This document shows positions 10,520 to 22,822 of a stretch of DNA of 64,000 bases, in pieces. The notes below the pieces were generated by a model. It was not told the DNA's origin, ran no database searches, and was given only the letters and a program-made list of their open reading frames with translations. This DNA is from Deinandra increscens subsp. villosa (taxonomy: Eukaryota > Streptophyta > Magnoliopsida > Asterales > Asteraceae), in NCBI GenBank assembly GCA_039602395.1, contig JBCNJP010000008.1, positions 16,312,354 through 16,376,353 of the forward strand, read 5' to 3'. The position numbers and the translations under genes are program-made. Every line of letters starts with the position of its first letter. The first letter of the stretch is position 1.

Positions 10520-11588
10520 AACTCCCCCTCGTCATGTGCAGTATCTGTTCGCCAGTTAAAACATATTCTTTGAACAAACTCCTCCTCAACTTGATGGTAG
10601 CTTGATCTTCGAATACTTGACGATGAACAGTTTCTTTCATCTTTATCAACAGCTTCAGAAGACTTGAAGTTGTGATGAACTCTTTCCTTTGAGTACCTGG
10701 CCAACATAATTAATCTTGGCGCAAAACTTCTCTTTGAGAATCCAAGATATGAATTTTGAAAATGTTTTTCGTATCTTGTGTCGATCAATCGAAAACAGAT
10801 AAGAAACAAAATCTTTTTGATTTTTAGAAAGTTTATATTAAAACAAACCTAAAATCTTTTTGACTTTTAAAACTTATGCTAAAACACACCAAAAATCTTT
10901 TTGTACTTTTCGGAAATGAAATATAAATGCAATGCAGAAATAAACTCTATTTTTGGTATTTTGTGAGAAAGATCACGACGCAAGATCATATCAGACATAA
11001 CGTATCTAGCACATTTCAATTTCGGTCTTAATCAGCATGCAAGCCAAGATAATCGCAAATACAACATTGATTTTTTATTTCAGCATGCATCAATCATATT
11101 TATCGTTTTCAGATATGCTTTAAGGTAAATTTTATCATGCACTGATAACGCGGCCTCTACTCTATCTAAATACTAGCAAATCATCATGTTTATCATATAG
11201 AAGTAACTTTTATTCGAGATTTAAACATCCTTGATGAGTCATGCAAAAATAAAGCAGAACCTCAAATACCTAGCAATCAGGTCGGTCTTTCGACACGCAG
11301 AGAAAGCCCAAGTATTTGAGAAAATAAGAAAGCAAAACAAGTTGAAATTTTATAATCCAACAACAATCAGGTCGGTTCTTCCGAACGCGCAGAGAGAGTC
11401 CGATGGATTATACGAAATACCAATTAAAATAAAGCAGAACATCAAACGAACAACAATCAGGTCGATCTTACGATACGCAGAGAAAGTCCGATCATTTGAC
11501 AAAATAAAGAAAATCAAACAAATTTAAATCTTTCAAAATGAAAAACATGCATTCATCAGGATATCTCTTTATTCTATTTTTGTTTCAG
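10520..11588 (-). other. GO3 3' non-coding region (part left of the gypsy)
   Basis: No coding sequence is seen. It begins (minus-strand 3' end) with the polypurine tract and carries three hairpin repeats at 11282-11311, 11372-11403 and 11462-11491. It is cut at 11588 by the gypsy TSD TTCAG and continues at 22354-22822. Confidence 0.75.
11282..11491 (-). repeat. GO3 hairpin repeats
   Basis: Three units about 90 bp apart. On the minus strand each reads roughly (T/C)CGG-A-CTTTC, loop TCTGCG..., GAAAG-A-CCGA. Substitutions such as TTGGG opposite ACCGA in the first unit largely keep pairing through wobble. The spacers between them are also related (CAAACG, ATTATACAACTT, CAAATAC). Confidence 0.7.
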
Positions 11589-14183
11589 TGTCACACACCC
11601 AAATAACCACTAATGGAGTTTATACCGTTAAGGGGTGCGGCTAGACCAGGATCCACAACCATTAGTTACAAATACTAAATGAATCAGAGTTAGTTCAAAA
11701 ATCAGTTATAAAGTAAAGTCTCAAATACAAACGCAGCGGAATAAAATATTGTCTTAGCACTAACCACGTGCTTTACAAATCCTTTGTTTAAAATTCTCAA
11801 TTAAGTTTAACAGAAATAAAATTGTCTTCACATGCCATGCCAACCCGCTCCGGATACTCCTTAGCGATCTGCAAAAGTTTAAACCACGCAAGTGTCAACC
11901 TAACGGTTGGTGAGTTCACGAGTGGGCTTGTCATGCATTGGCCCGGTCTCATAATCATAATTTGTATCAAGGTATACTTACATAGTATTTGTTTGTGAAA
12001 AGCAATGCTAAATGTTATGTCTTAGTTTATAAAGGAATTGTCCGTGACCTACGTCATCGGGTATGAACTAGTTTTGTAAAGTTAAAGTGCTCAACCGATA
12101 TCGCGGGTAGCTAATCCGTTGTTCCATGCACTAAGGAAGTTTGCACCAAAGCTGACTATAATTTATTGTAGTGGCCGTGCCATCTAGTACTGCGGACCTA
12201 CGTCATCGCGGTTTTGCCTCCCCCGTGTCCTCTCGGGATCACGGTCAAATAGGCTGATATTGTACCTCCGTGCACTCCCCGTGCCACGGGGCGGAGTTTG
12301 TCAAACTCCAGTAGATCTACCCAACATCCCCTCGCTTTACAATTAATGGTACAATTAGTTGAGGACTTTTAAGTTTTCAAGGCATCCTTAGAAATCATGT
12401 GATATCATGTGGTTTAGACTTTAACCTACACTAGCCATATTAAAACGGTTTACTGGATTCTCATGAATCTCAAAAGTGTTTTCAGTTTCGTTTTAGAAAT
12501 CGTTGTTTTGGTAATTCGCAAGTGCTTCCCATAAAGCACTTCAAGTTCATCAAGTGGGTGCCGAGCACTCCAAGTTTTCAAGTTTATCAGGGAGGTGCCT
12601 AGCACTCTCGAGTTTGTCAGCATTGTTTTACTTTTAGTTATTCGGTGTGACCCAAACGGGTTCACGGTAATCGGGTTAGTGACACTCACCTTTGGTTGCA
12701 CTGCTACACTTGCTAATAATCCAAGTATTGCTTATCGAAGACCTATGAACACGTTTAGGTCTTAAGTATTAGTTTTGTGTCTAATCTTTACTTAACGTCA
12801 CTATGGCCCATAACATAGCACGTTGGAACTATGACTCGACATACAGACACACGACACCAATGGTTGATCATAAATAAGGGTTCATATATATCAGAAGTCA
12901 AAGCATGTATTAACATGGCATAATCATGTAAGTCATGGCATAACATTCAAGCAAATTGCACAAGTTTGGATTCTGGTCTCAGTTTCGCTAGCAGTTTCGC
13001 TAGTCAGTTTCGCTGTGTGCACGGGCAGCACTTTCGCTAGGCAATACCCGATGACACAGTTTCGCTAGGCTAGTTTCGCTCGAAACTGTTGGCACAGTTT
13101 CGCTAGCCTAGTTTCGCCCGAAACTGGTTTGAACTTTCGTTCAGGGAATTTCGCTCGGTAGATTCGCTCGAGCTGGTCTGGTTGGTTTACCCGGCGACAC
13201 TGCAGTTTCGCTGCATAGTGTCGCTGGATGAAGATATACATAGTTTCGCTGGACAGTTTCGCCCAGAGAACACGACAGTTTCGCTGGTCGCGAAAAACAT
13301 ACGGATCAGCCTAAAAATCAACCTAACAGCTTCCATTTTACATGCAATTCATTGTTTAGCATACATAGGCATTTACCAACATAAATCAGTAAGCTTTAAC
13401 ACCTTAAACATGCATTTTATCATCAAATCACCCAAAATACATTTAAAACCCTAAAATGACTAAAATGGCACAAATCTTTATCATGGATCAGTTTTACACG
13501 TAAAGTTATCAACTTTATGGTAGATCTAGCATTCCTAAGCATTCCTACAGAAGATCTAATGATATCATGAAGGTTTAAGCATGCTTTATGAAGAAATACA
13601 TAGAAAACACATAAAAATGGCATAAAGGAAAGGTTTTGGGACTCACGATTCGATCAGGGAATCGAATGGATGTTGTCTTGGGCTGAGATCTTGGTTTCTC
13701 TTGATGGTTTTCGGCTGACCAGATTTCCAGAGAAGAATGTGTGTGTTTGTGGTGTAAATGAGGCAAATAGGAGAACTAGGGTTTATTAAGATTATTTATA
13801 TCAGGGGCTAGTTTCGCTGGCAGTTTCGCTGGCCAAGCGAAACTAGCTCTGGTCACATTTAACTGATTTGGTTTAGCTGGCTACCGGGCGACACTACAGT
13901 TTCGCCCGGTAGTTTCGCTGGCTGCACAACTCAGGCAATTTTCACATAATCAAGGAATTACAATTTGTCATGCTATTCATAATATTAAATCATGCGTTTA
14001 AATCACATTGCACATAATGACAACAATAAATGAACACATAGCACATATGGGCGGGTTCGGTGATCAACCAAAGGACGTGGACGTATTCGGCCTAGTTAAG
14101 CATTAGTTACTAAGTTAACACTTATAACGTAACTAACGGGGTTTGTCTAACGGAAGTTAACCTTGGAATTCTCGGATGTCACA
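11589..14183 (-). mobile_element. Gypsy 3' LTR
   Basis: 2,595 bp. On the minus strand it starts TGTGACATCCGAG at 14183 and ends GTGTGACA at 11589. It contains two clusters of (A)GTTTCGC(T/C) motifs (12970-13292 and 13808-13925). Short open frames inside it are not genes. Confidence 0.93.
12970..13925. repeat. GTTTCGCT/C motif clusters in the gypsy LTR
   Basis: About 15 copies of (A)GTTTCGCTGG/AG, with GTTTCGCCC variants, occur in 12970-13292 and five more in 13808-13925, one of them inverted (AGCGAAACTAGC). The same clusters recur at 21146-22095 and in the solo LTR at 53681-54620. They sit in the U3-like half of the minus-strand LTR and could be regulatory; this is inference. Confidence 0.75.
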
Positions 14184-14196
14184 TCATCCCCTTGTA
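14184..14196 (-). other. Gypsy polypurine tract
   Basis: Minus strand TACAAGGGGATGA directly precedes the 3' LTR start TGTGACATCC at 14183. This is the expected plus-strand primer for reverse transcription. Confidence 0.8.
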
Positions 14197-14330
14197 ATTG
14201 GAATTTTCGTCCCGAAAATTATTCTTGCGTCGTAGCGTTCGCAGCATCAGCTGTCGTTGCTGGGGAAAGAAAGCAAAAGTTTTAGGGTCGTCACATCCTC
14301 CTCCTGTTACAGGAATTTTGGTCCCCAAAA

Positions 14331-15214
14331 TTAAATTATACCTTGAGTTTCCGTGGACGTTTGCTCGAACAAGTGAGGATACTTTTTCTTCATTTGATCC
14401 TCTCGTTCCCAAGTATATTCAGGTCCACGCTTTGAGTTCCATCGCACCTTGACGATCGGAATCTTGCTACGTTTGAGGGCTTTCTCCTCGCGTCCCATGA
14501 TTTCTACCGGTTGCTCGATAAATCTCAAATGTTCGTCAATTTCCAATTCCTCCAAAGGAATTATTTCGATGTCTTCAGCCAGACATTTCTTTAGATTAGA
14601 AACGTGAAACACGTTGTGAACTCCATCGAGCTCTGCAGGGAGTTGTAATCGATAGGCCACCGGGCCTACTTCCCCGATGATTTCAAACGGACCGATATAG
14701 CGAGGATTCAGCTTCCCACGCTTTCCGAAGCGTATCACACCTTTCCAGGGAGATACCTTCAATAGCACCTTGTCGCCTACCTCGAACTTCAAAGGTTTGC
14801 GGCGTTTGTCGGCATAGCTCTTTTGTCTGTCACGTGCTGCGGCTATCCGTTTTCTGATTTGTATAATTCGTTCTGTCGTATCATGAATGATTTCTGGTCC
14901 AGTGAGTCCTTTCTCACCCGTTTCGGCCCAACACACGGGCGATCTACATTTTCTGCCGTAAAGGGCTTCAAAAGGTGCAGCACCGATACTTGAATGATAA
15001 CTGTTGTTGTAGGAGAACTCCACCAACGGAAGGTGAGCCTCCCAGTCTTTACCAAAGTCGAGAACGCAAGCTCGGAGCATGTCTTCAAGAGTCTGAATAG
15101 TTCGTTCCGTCTGACCGTCGGTCTGCGGGTGATAAGCTGTACTCATATCCAGTCTGGTTCCCAGTGCTTCTTGCATAGATTGCCATAATCGGGAAGTAAA
15201 TCGAGGATCTCTGA
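14331..15214 (-). pseudogene. Gypsy integrase C-terminal half and chromodomain
   Basis: This is the continuation of the gypsy pol in another frame. It starts inside the integrase core after the second catalytic Asp (DPRFTSRLWQ), includes the HPQTDGQTER block and the catalytic Glu (LPLVEFSYNNSYH), the GPF/Y-like C-terminal region (YIGPFEIIGEVGPVAYRLQL) and a chromodomain-like end (PIVKVRWNSKRGPEYTWERE). The open frame extends to 15263, but upstream of about 15215 it is out of register with integrase. A single extra base near 15217 separates it from the upstream pol frame. Chromodomains direct integration towards marked chromatin. Confidence 0.88.
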
Positions 15215-17358
15215 TCGGAGATAATAGTCTTAGGCACTCCATGACGTGCCACAATTCGGTCAATGTACAGCTTAGTTAACTTATCCATATTGTCAGTTTC
15301 TTTCATTGGGATGAAGTGTGCAGATTTGGTTAACCGATCAATGATAACCCAAATCGCATCCGGTCGATTCGATCGGTGAGGTAATCCCGTTACAAAATCC
15401 ATGGAGATATCCTCCCATTTCCATTCTGGGATCTTTGGTTGCTGTAATAGCCCAGAAGGCTTTTGGTACTCGATCTTGACTCTTGAGCACGTTAAACACT
15501 TAGCCACATATCGCGCGATGTCGGCTTTCATATTCGGCCACCAATACAAGCCCTTTAAATCCTGGTACATCTTATCCGATCCAGGGTGCACCGAATATCT
15601 TGACTTGTGAGCCTCGTCCATCACGAGCTCACGAAGATTTCCAAGTAAAGGAACCCAAATTCTATCATTATAATACCGGAGTCCGTCGGACTTAACTTCA
15701 GAATTTCCATCCACCCCTCGCAGTGCTTCAGCTGCGAAGTTTTCTTCCTTTAAAGCTTCTTGTTGGGCATCGCGGATCCGATCCGGCAATCCCGTGTGGA
15801 TGGTAAGTTGCAGCGCTCGTACCCGTCGAGGCTTTTCATACTCTTTCCGACTTAAGGCATCAGCCACAACATTGGCTTTTCCCGGGTGATACTTAATTGC
15901 TAAGTCATAATCATTCAATAGCTCGACCCACCGTCGTTGTCGCATGTTGAGATCCTTCTGATTAAAGATGTGCTGTAAGCTTTTGTGGTCGGTAAATATC
16001 GTGCACTTTGTTCCGTAGAGGTAGTGTCTCCAAATCTTGAGTGCATGAATAACGGCTCCCAATTCCAAATCATGCGTTGTATAGTTCTTCTCAGTATCCT
16101 TTAGTTGCCTGGACCCATAGGCAATCACTTTATCTCGTTGCATCAACACGCAACCAAGTCCTTGAATAGATGCATCACAGTAAACCACAAAGTCGTCAAT
16201 CCCATCGGGTAACGCAAGAATTGGAGCTGAACATAACATATCTTTAAGAGTTTGAAACGCGCGTTCTTCTTTTTCACCCCATCTGTATTGCACTCCTTTG
16301 TGCGTTAAAGCCGTTAAGGGTTGAGCCAATTGCGAGAAACCCTTAATGAATCTTCGATAATATCCGGCAAGTCCCAAAAATTGTCGGATTTCGGTCGGCG
16401 CTCTCGGGGTAGGCCAATTCTTGATAGCTTCCACTTTTGCTGGGTCGACATGAATTCCATTCTGATCGACAATGTGTCCAAGAAACTGGACTTCGCGAAT
16501 CCAAAAATCGCACTTTGAAAACTTAGCATAAAGCTGTTCCTTGCGGAGCAATTCCAAAATAAGACGCAGATGCTCCTCGTGTTCCTCCTTCGTCTTGGAG
16601 TAGATCAAAATATCATCGATGAAAACTATCACAAACTTATCGAGGTACGGCTTGCACACTCGATTCATCAGATCCATAAATACAGCAGGCGCATTAGTTA
16701 GCCCAAACGGCATAACTAGAAATTCGTAATGACCATACCGAGTTCTAAAAGCAGTCTTGGGGACATCCTCATCTCGAACGCGAAGTTGGTGATATCCAGA
16801 CCGTAGATCAATCTTTGAGAAGTAGCTCGAACCTTGTAGCTGATCGAAGAGATCGTCGATTCGAGGAAGTGGATACCGATTCTTGATTGTAACCTTGTTA
16901 AGCTCTCGGTAGTCGATACACATTCGGAACGTTCCATCCTTCTTCTTAACAAACAATACCGGTGCTCCCCATGGAGACGAACTTGGACGAATAAATCCTT
17001 TGTCGAGTAGCTCTTGAAGTTGTGCGGAGAGTTCGTTGAGTTCACTTACTGCCAAACGGTAAGGTGCGCGTGCAATCGGAGACGCTCCAGGAACTAAGTC
17101 GATTCCAAACTCTACTTGTCGAAATGGAGGCAAACCAGGCAGATCTTCAGGAAATACATCTTGGAAGTCGCGGACTATCGGGTAGTCGTCGATTCTGCGC
17201 TCGGGAAGTGTCGAATCGGTGACGTTAGCAAGAATCGCGAAGTGACCCTTACGAAGGCACTTTTGAGCTTTGAGGAACGAAATAATTCCAGTGACTGTTC
17301 CACCTTTTTCACCTTGAACCGTTAACACTTCACCGTCCTTGAGTGGAATACGAACCAC
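15085..17358 (-). pseudogene. Gypsy pol: reverse transcriptase, RNase H, integrase N-terminal half
   Basis: This frame encodes RT with YRELNKVTIKNRYPLPRID, MPFGLTNAPA and the catalytic FIDDILIYS. RNase H follows (YCDASIQGLG, FTDHKSLQHIFNQKDLNMRQ), then the integrase HHCC zinc domain (H-P-G-S ... CLTCSRVK) and the first integrase core Asp (MDFVTGLP). The useful part ends after IISD near 15215, where a one-base shift takes the frame off; the residues from there to the stop at 15085 are nonsense. The first codon in this frame is a GTG, not a real start: the natural product is a gag-pol polyprotein entered from the upstream frame. Confidence 0.92.
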
Positions 17359-18925
17359 TTTTTCCTTGACATAAGATTTCAGCTCGATTCTCAGATAACC
17401 AATCCATTCCTACTATAACATCAAAACTACCAATCGGGAAAGGCATAAGGTCGATTCCTAATGTATGGCCAGCTAGTTCTAACTTACAGTCCTTAACTAT
17501 CTGGGTCGTATCATGAAGTTTACCGTTTGCTAGTTCTACCACATATTTAGCATCTAGGGCAATTGGTTTAGCATTAATTAACTTAGCAAACTTAGTGGAA
17601 ATAAAGCTTCTCTCAGCACCAGAATCAAATAATACAGTAGCAAAGAAACCATTAAGGATGAATTTACCGTTAATCACGTTGGCATCATTGCGAGCTTCAC
17701 CCTGACCCATGACGAAAGCTCGACCTCTACCATTTCCACCATTCCCGTTGCCATTCCCGTTACCATTTCCTCCACCATTACCATTCCCACCGTTATTTCC
17801 TTGATTTCCATTACCCTGTCTTCTCAGCTGCGGGCAGTCTCTTTTAATGTGGCCTTGAGCACCACACTCAAAGCAGCCACGGGCTCCCCCATTGTTGTTG
17901 TTCTGGTTCTGACCGTTGTTGTTCCCATTACCCCGATTGTTCCCATTGTTGTTGTTTCCATGATTGTTGTTGTTCCTCCTGGGGCGGTTTTGTTGCTCAG
18001 GCAAAATTGCCCAACAGTCTTTTGCTTCGTGGCTTCCCTTGCCACACCTTTCGCAGCTCAAATTCTTCCTACAAACACCAGCATGATGCTTCCCACACTT
18101 GTTGCACAAAGGCAGGTTACCTTTGTAGTTGCCTTGACCATTACCACCCTGGCGGTAGTTACCACTGTTGTTCCCAGACCTCTTGCTTTGGCTTTGGGAG
18201 TTGAAAGACCTCCCAGTGCTGTTTCCAACACTCTGATTGTTCATTGAGTTCTCAGGAGCTTCATCATCAGCTTTTCTTTTGCCACTTAAGGCAGTCTTCT
18301 CAGTGGCTTTCGCAGGAAGTGTACCCTTCTCAACCTCCTGATCAGTAAGTTTGTGAGCCAAACGGATGGCTTGCTGCACGGTTGCGGGGTTGCTGGCGGT
18401 CACCAAACTCTTGATTTGAGGCGCGAGGCCTTCCAGATAACGCTCAATGCGTTTGAACTCAGCATCCACCATTGTGGGGCACAGGACCGCGTACTCATGG
18501 TAACGCGCAGTGTACTGTTCAACTTCAGACCCAACCATCTTCAGGTTCAAGAATTCACCCTCTAACTTCTTCACTTGGTCACGGGGACAGTACTCATCCA
18601 TGATCAGTTCCTTAAATGCTTCCCATTGCATGTTGTTAGCCGCGTCGATCCCAATCATCTGAATCTCAGCGTTCCACCAGGAGAGAGCAGCTCCTTCAAA
18701 GGTACCAGTAGCAAACTTCACCTTGCTTTCAGCCGGGCAATTACACATAGAGAAGACCTTCTCAGATTTTTCGATCCACCGGAGGAGTCCTACCGCTCCT
18801 TCTTCGCCGGAGAATGTTAGTCGGCTTGCAGTCCATGAAGGACTTAAACGTGCAGTGGTGGTTTCCTGATGCAATAATAGTTCGGGTTCAAATTTAAACA
18901 TGTCAAATATAATTCGCTTTGTGCC
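17330..18925 (-). pseudogene. Gypsy gag and aspartic protease
   Basis: The gag domain carries LRWIEKSEKVF, GAALSWWNAEI and ERYLEGLAPQIKSLV. Three Cys/His knuckles follow (CNKCGKHHAGVC, CERCGKGSHEAKDC, CFECGAQGHIKRDC) separated by long Asn/Gly-rich repeats. A retropepsin domain then shows LFDSGAERSFIS and VIVGMDWLS. The first Met of this piece is at 18901, but homology and frame begin further upstream, at 19066. The frame runs off into nonsense at about 17359-17363, where an A5 run (minus strand) holds a one-base length change relative to the pol frame. Confidence 0.92.
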
Positions 18926-19066
18926 TTAACCGGCATAATAGTTACCCTGAGCGACATATGCAGCTTGGACGGCTGCCACCGCGGCTTGCACATGTTCGTT
19001 GATCATGGCTTGCAATTGCGCAGGCGTCATGTTGATGTTGTTCCTTCCGTGTCCTCTTCCAGACAT
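18926..19066 (-). pseudogene. Gypsy gag N-terminus, ended by an in-frame stop
   Basis: ATG at 19066 opens MSGRGHGRNN, followed by a short helix (QLQAMINEHVQAAVAAVQ), then TAA at 18928-18926. This frame is the same as that of the 17330-18925 gag frame, so the TAA is a simple nonsense codon 47 codons in. Gag could only be made by readthrough or by reinitiation at 18901. Confidence 0.8.
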
Positions 19067-19070
19067 CTTG

Positions 19071-19332
19071 CTGAACAGTTAAAGTAGCCAGTGTTCAGTC
19101 ACAATTATACTTTATACATATCCCATAATATGTATATTAACCATTTTCCCGTTATCCCACTATTAGTCCAGAAAATTTTGTGCAAAATTGGGGCGTCGTC
19201 GCTGAACAGTTAAAGTAGCCAGTGTTCAGTCACAATTATACTTTATACATATCCCATAATATGTATATTAACCATTTTCCCGTTATCCCACTATTAGTCC
19301 AGAAAATTTTGTGCAAAATTGGGGCGTCGTCG
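19071..19332. repeat. 131-bp tandem duplication in the gypsy leader
   Basis: Copies 19071-19201 and 19202-19332 appear identical (CTGAACAGTTAAAGTAGCC ... GGGGCGTCGTCG). They lie between the primer site and the gag ATG on the minus strand. Apparent identity implies a recent duplication. Confidence 0.9.
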
Positions 19333-19738
19333 AGGAACGTCGTAAGTCGTAAGTAGCTATCATCGAAAGTCGGCTTCCCCATAAAAGTCACCGTCGGCGT
19401 AGCCATCGTAGTAGAAATCAGGACGTAGCGTGTAGCATCGTTTCGTTGTCCCTTTCCCCCAGAATAGTGCGCGCAGTAGCGTTCGCGTTTCGTATTCGTG
19501 TGTGAAAATTTTCCTAAGGTTTTCCGTTAGACTTCCTAGACACGGTCTATATATATATTTATATATATATATATACGTATACATACGTACTACGCTTTTA
19601 CTTACACAGCAGAGCGAGTATCCCAGGTTGGCACGTAAAAATTTTTATTTTGGGAATTTGTTTATTCGTTTGTAACTAAGGTTTTCAAGTTGCAGTTTGC
19701 AAATCGTTTTCAAAATGATTCCAGTTCTCTGCAACTTA
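19333..19738 (-). other. Rest of the gypsy leader, with AT microsatellite
   Basis: Untranslated leader between primer site and gag. It contains an AT-dinucleotide stretch at about 19547-19576. The small minus-strand frame across it is low complexity and not a gene. Confidence 0.6.
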
Positions 19739-19752
19739 TGGCTCTGATACCA
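19739..19752 (-). other. Gypsy primer-binding site (tRNA-Met)
   Basis: Minus strand TGGTATCAGAGCCA begins three bases inside the 5' LTR end at 19756. It matches the 3' end of plant initiator tRNA-Met used by many LTR elements. Confidence 0.9.
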
Positions 19753-19755
19753 ATC

Positions 19756-22353
19756 TGTCACACCCCCAAATAACCACTAACAGAGTTTATACCGTTAAGG
19801 GGTGCGGCTAGACTAGGATCCACAACCATTAGTTACAAATACTAAATGAATCAGAGTTAGTTCAAAAATCAGTTATAAAGTAAAGTCTCAAATACAAACG
19901 CAGCAGAATAAAATATTGTCTTAGCACTAACCACGTGCTTTACAAATCCTTTGTTTAAAATTCTCAATTAAGTTTAACAGAAATAAAATTGTCTTCACAT
20001 GCCATGCCAACCCGCTCCGGATACTCCTTAGCGATCTGCAAAAGTTTAAACCACGCAAGTGTCAACCTAACGGTTGGTGAGTTCACGATGGGCTTGTCAT
20101 GCATTGGCCCGGTCTCATAATCATAATTTGTATCAAGGTATACTAACATAGTATTTGTTTGTGAAAAGCAATGCTAAATGTTATGTCTTAGTTTATAAAG
20201 GAATTGTCCGTGACCTACGTCATCAGGTATGAACTAGTTTTGTAAAGTTAAAGTGCTCAACCGATATCGCGGGTAGCTAATCCGTTGTTCCATGCACTAA
20301 GGAAGTTTGCACCAAAGCTGACTGTAATTTATTGTAGTGGCCGTGCCATCTAGTACTGCGGACCTACGTCATCGCGGTTTTGCCTCCCCCGTGTCCTCTC
20401 GGGATCACGGCCAAATAGGCTGATATTGTACCTCCGTGCACTCCCCGTGCCACGGGGCGGAGTTTGTCAAACTCCAGTAGATCTACCCAACATCCCCTCC
20501 CTTTACAATTAATGGTACAATTAGTTGAGGACTTTTAAGTTTTCAAGGCATCCTTAGAAATCATGTGATATCATGTGGTTTAGACTTTAACCTACACTAG
20601 CCATATTAAAACAGTTTACCGGATTCTCATGAATCTCAAAAATGTTTTCAGTTTCGTTTCAGAAATCGTTGTTTTGGTAATTCGCAAGTGCTTCCCATAA
20701 AGCACTTCAGGTTCATCAAGTGGGTGCCGAGCACTCTAAGTTTTCAAGTTTATCAGGGAGGTGCCTAGCACTCTCGAGTTTGTCAGCATTGTTTTACTTT
20801 TAGTTATTCGGTGTGACCCAAACGGGTTCACGGAAATCGAGCTAGTGACACTCACCTTTGGTTGCACTGCTACACTTGCTAATAATCCAAGTATTGCTTA
20901 TCGAAGACCTATGAACACGTTTAGGTCTTAAGTATTAGTTTCGTGTCTAATCTTTACTTAACGTCACTATGGCCCATAACATAGCACGTTGGAACTATGA
21001 CTCGACATACAGACACACGACACCAATGGTTGATCATAAATAAGGGTTCATATATATCAGAAGTCAAAGCATGTATTAACATGGCATAATCACGTAAGTC
21101 ATGGCATAACATTCAAGCAAATTGCACAAGTTTGGATTCTGGTCTCAGTTTCGCTAGCAGTTTCGCTAGTCAGTTTCGCTGTGTGCACGGGCAGTACTTT
21201 CGCTAGGCAATACCCGATGACACAGTTTCGCTAGGCTAGTTTCGCTCGAAACTGTTGGCACAGTTTCGCTAGCCTAGTTTCGCCCGAAACTGGTTTGAAC
21301 TTTCGTTCAGGGAATTTCGCTCGGTAGATTCGCTCGAGCTGGTCTGGTTGGTTTTCCCGGCGACACTGCAGTTTCGCTGCATAGTGTCGCTGGATGAAGA
21401 TATACATAGTTTCGCTGGACAGTTTCGCCCAGAGAACAAGACAGTTTCGCTGGTCGCGAAAAACATACGGATCAGCCTGAAAATCAACCTAACAGCTTCC
21501 ATTTTACATGCAATTCATTGTTTAGCATACATAGGCATTTACCAACATAAATCAGTAAGCTTTAACACCTTAAACATGCATTTTATCATCAAATCACCCA
21601 AAATACATTTAAAACCCTAAAATGACTAAAATGGCACAAATCTTTATCATGGATCAGTTTTACACGTAAAGTTATCAACTTTATGGTAGATCTAGCATTC
21701 CTAAGCATTCCTACAGAAGATCTAATGATATCATGAAGGTTTAAGCATGCTTTATGAAGAAATACATAGAAAACACATAAAAATGGCATAAAGGAAAGGT
21801 TTTGGGACTCACGATTCGATCAGGGAATCGAATGGATGTTGTCTTGGGCCGAGATCTTGGTTTCTCTTGATGGTTTTCGGCTGACCAGATTTCCAGAGAA
21901 GAATGTGTGTGTGTGTTTGTGGTGTAAATGAGGCAAATAGGAGAACTAGGGTTTATTAAGATTATTTATATCAGGGGCTATTTTCGCTGGCAGTTTCGCT
22001 GGTCAAGCGAAACTAGCTCTGGTCACATTTAACTGATTTGGTTTAGCTGGCTACCGGGCGACACTACAGTTTCGCCCGGTAGTTTCGCTGGCTGCACAAC
22101 TCAGGCAATTTTCACATAATCAAGGAATTACAATTTGTCATGCTATTCATAATATTAAATCATGCGTTTAAATCACATTGCACATAATGACAACAATAAA
22201 TGAACACATAGCACATATGGGCGGGTTCGGTGATCAACCAAAGGACGTGGACGTATTCGGCCTAGTTAAGCATTAGTTACTAAGTTAACACTTATAACGT
22301 AACTAACGGGGTTTGTCTAACGGAAGTTAACCTTGGAATTCTCGGATGTCACA
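19756..22353 (-). mobile_element. Gypsy 5' LTR
   Basis: 2,598 bp, nearly identical to 11589-14183. Differences include a 4-base GTGT expansion near 21908 and a one-base deletion near 20087, plus scattered mainly transition changes. The right end, TGTCACA at 22353, is followed by the TSD TTCAG. Confidence 0.93.
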
Positions 22354-22822
22354 TTCAGAATCATCACATAGCATTCATCAAGAAGCAAACAACCAAAGAT
22401 TATCAGGCAAGCTTTATGTTTATATATTACTTGCTGATATCAGATTAGTCATGCACATTCACAGATCATACAAGCACCTACAGCCTTTAGACTTACTCTA
22501 TCCATGGCAAATAACGTATATGCTGATGTACTATCATTTCTTGCTTTTGTCGGATCAATTTCTCAAATTTTCATCATCATTTTTTTTATATTTTCTAATT
22601 TCTCCCCCTAAAATACAAACAAATACTATTTTTTGAATTTTTCAAATTTTCTCCCCTAAAGATAAGAACGAAAGAAAATGAATAACAAGAAAAAAGAAAA
22701 TGATCGATCAACACTTGACACAATTTGAAAATGTTTTTTGTAAAAATCTGTGTTTCAAAAATAGGAACGATGCATTTTAACTTAAAAACACAAGTATCTC
22801 ACTGTAAGCAACCTCACGATTA
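22354..22822 (-). other. GO3 3' non-coding region (part right of the gypsy)
   Basis: Continues 10520-11588. It holds a purine tract on the minus strand (TTTTAGGGGGAGAAATT, 22598-22614) about 220 bp after the gag stop. The same tract occurs at the equivalent place in GO1, GO2 and GO4. No coding sequence. Confidence 0.7.

Larger units (their letters stand above)
11589..22353 (-). mobile_element. Ty3-gypsy chromovirus (Tekay/Del type), full length
   Basis: A 10,765-bp element on the minus strand with TSD TTCAG at 11584-11588 and 22354-22358. LTRs are 11589-14183 and 19756-22353. A tRNA-Met primer site lies next to the right LTR. Gag-PR-RT-RNase H-IN-chromodomain is encoded on the minus strand. 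The long LTRs, the Met primer and the C-terminal chromodomain fit the Tekay/Del clade. LTR differences number about 30 by eye (about 1.2%, mostly transitions), so the insertion is recent. Three lesions (an in-frame stop near the gag start and two single-base frameshifts in pol) make it defective. Confidence 0.93.

Noticed and set aside
13182..13454. 90-codon frame in the gypsy LTR, repeated at 21348 as a conserved gene
   Set aside because: Conserved only because both LTRs are copies; it overlaps the GTTTCGC clusters and the solo LTR does not keep it.
17801..18247. Plus-strand 148-codon frame opposite the gypsy gag
   Set aside because: Shadow of the Asn/Gly-rich gag repeats on the other strand.
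19735..19756. tRNA-Met gene fragment
   Set aside because: Only the primer-binding 14 bases match; no cloverleaf, and its place next to the LTR explains it.
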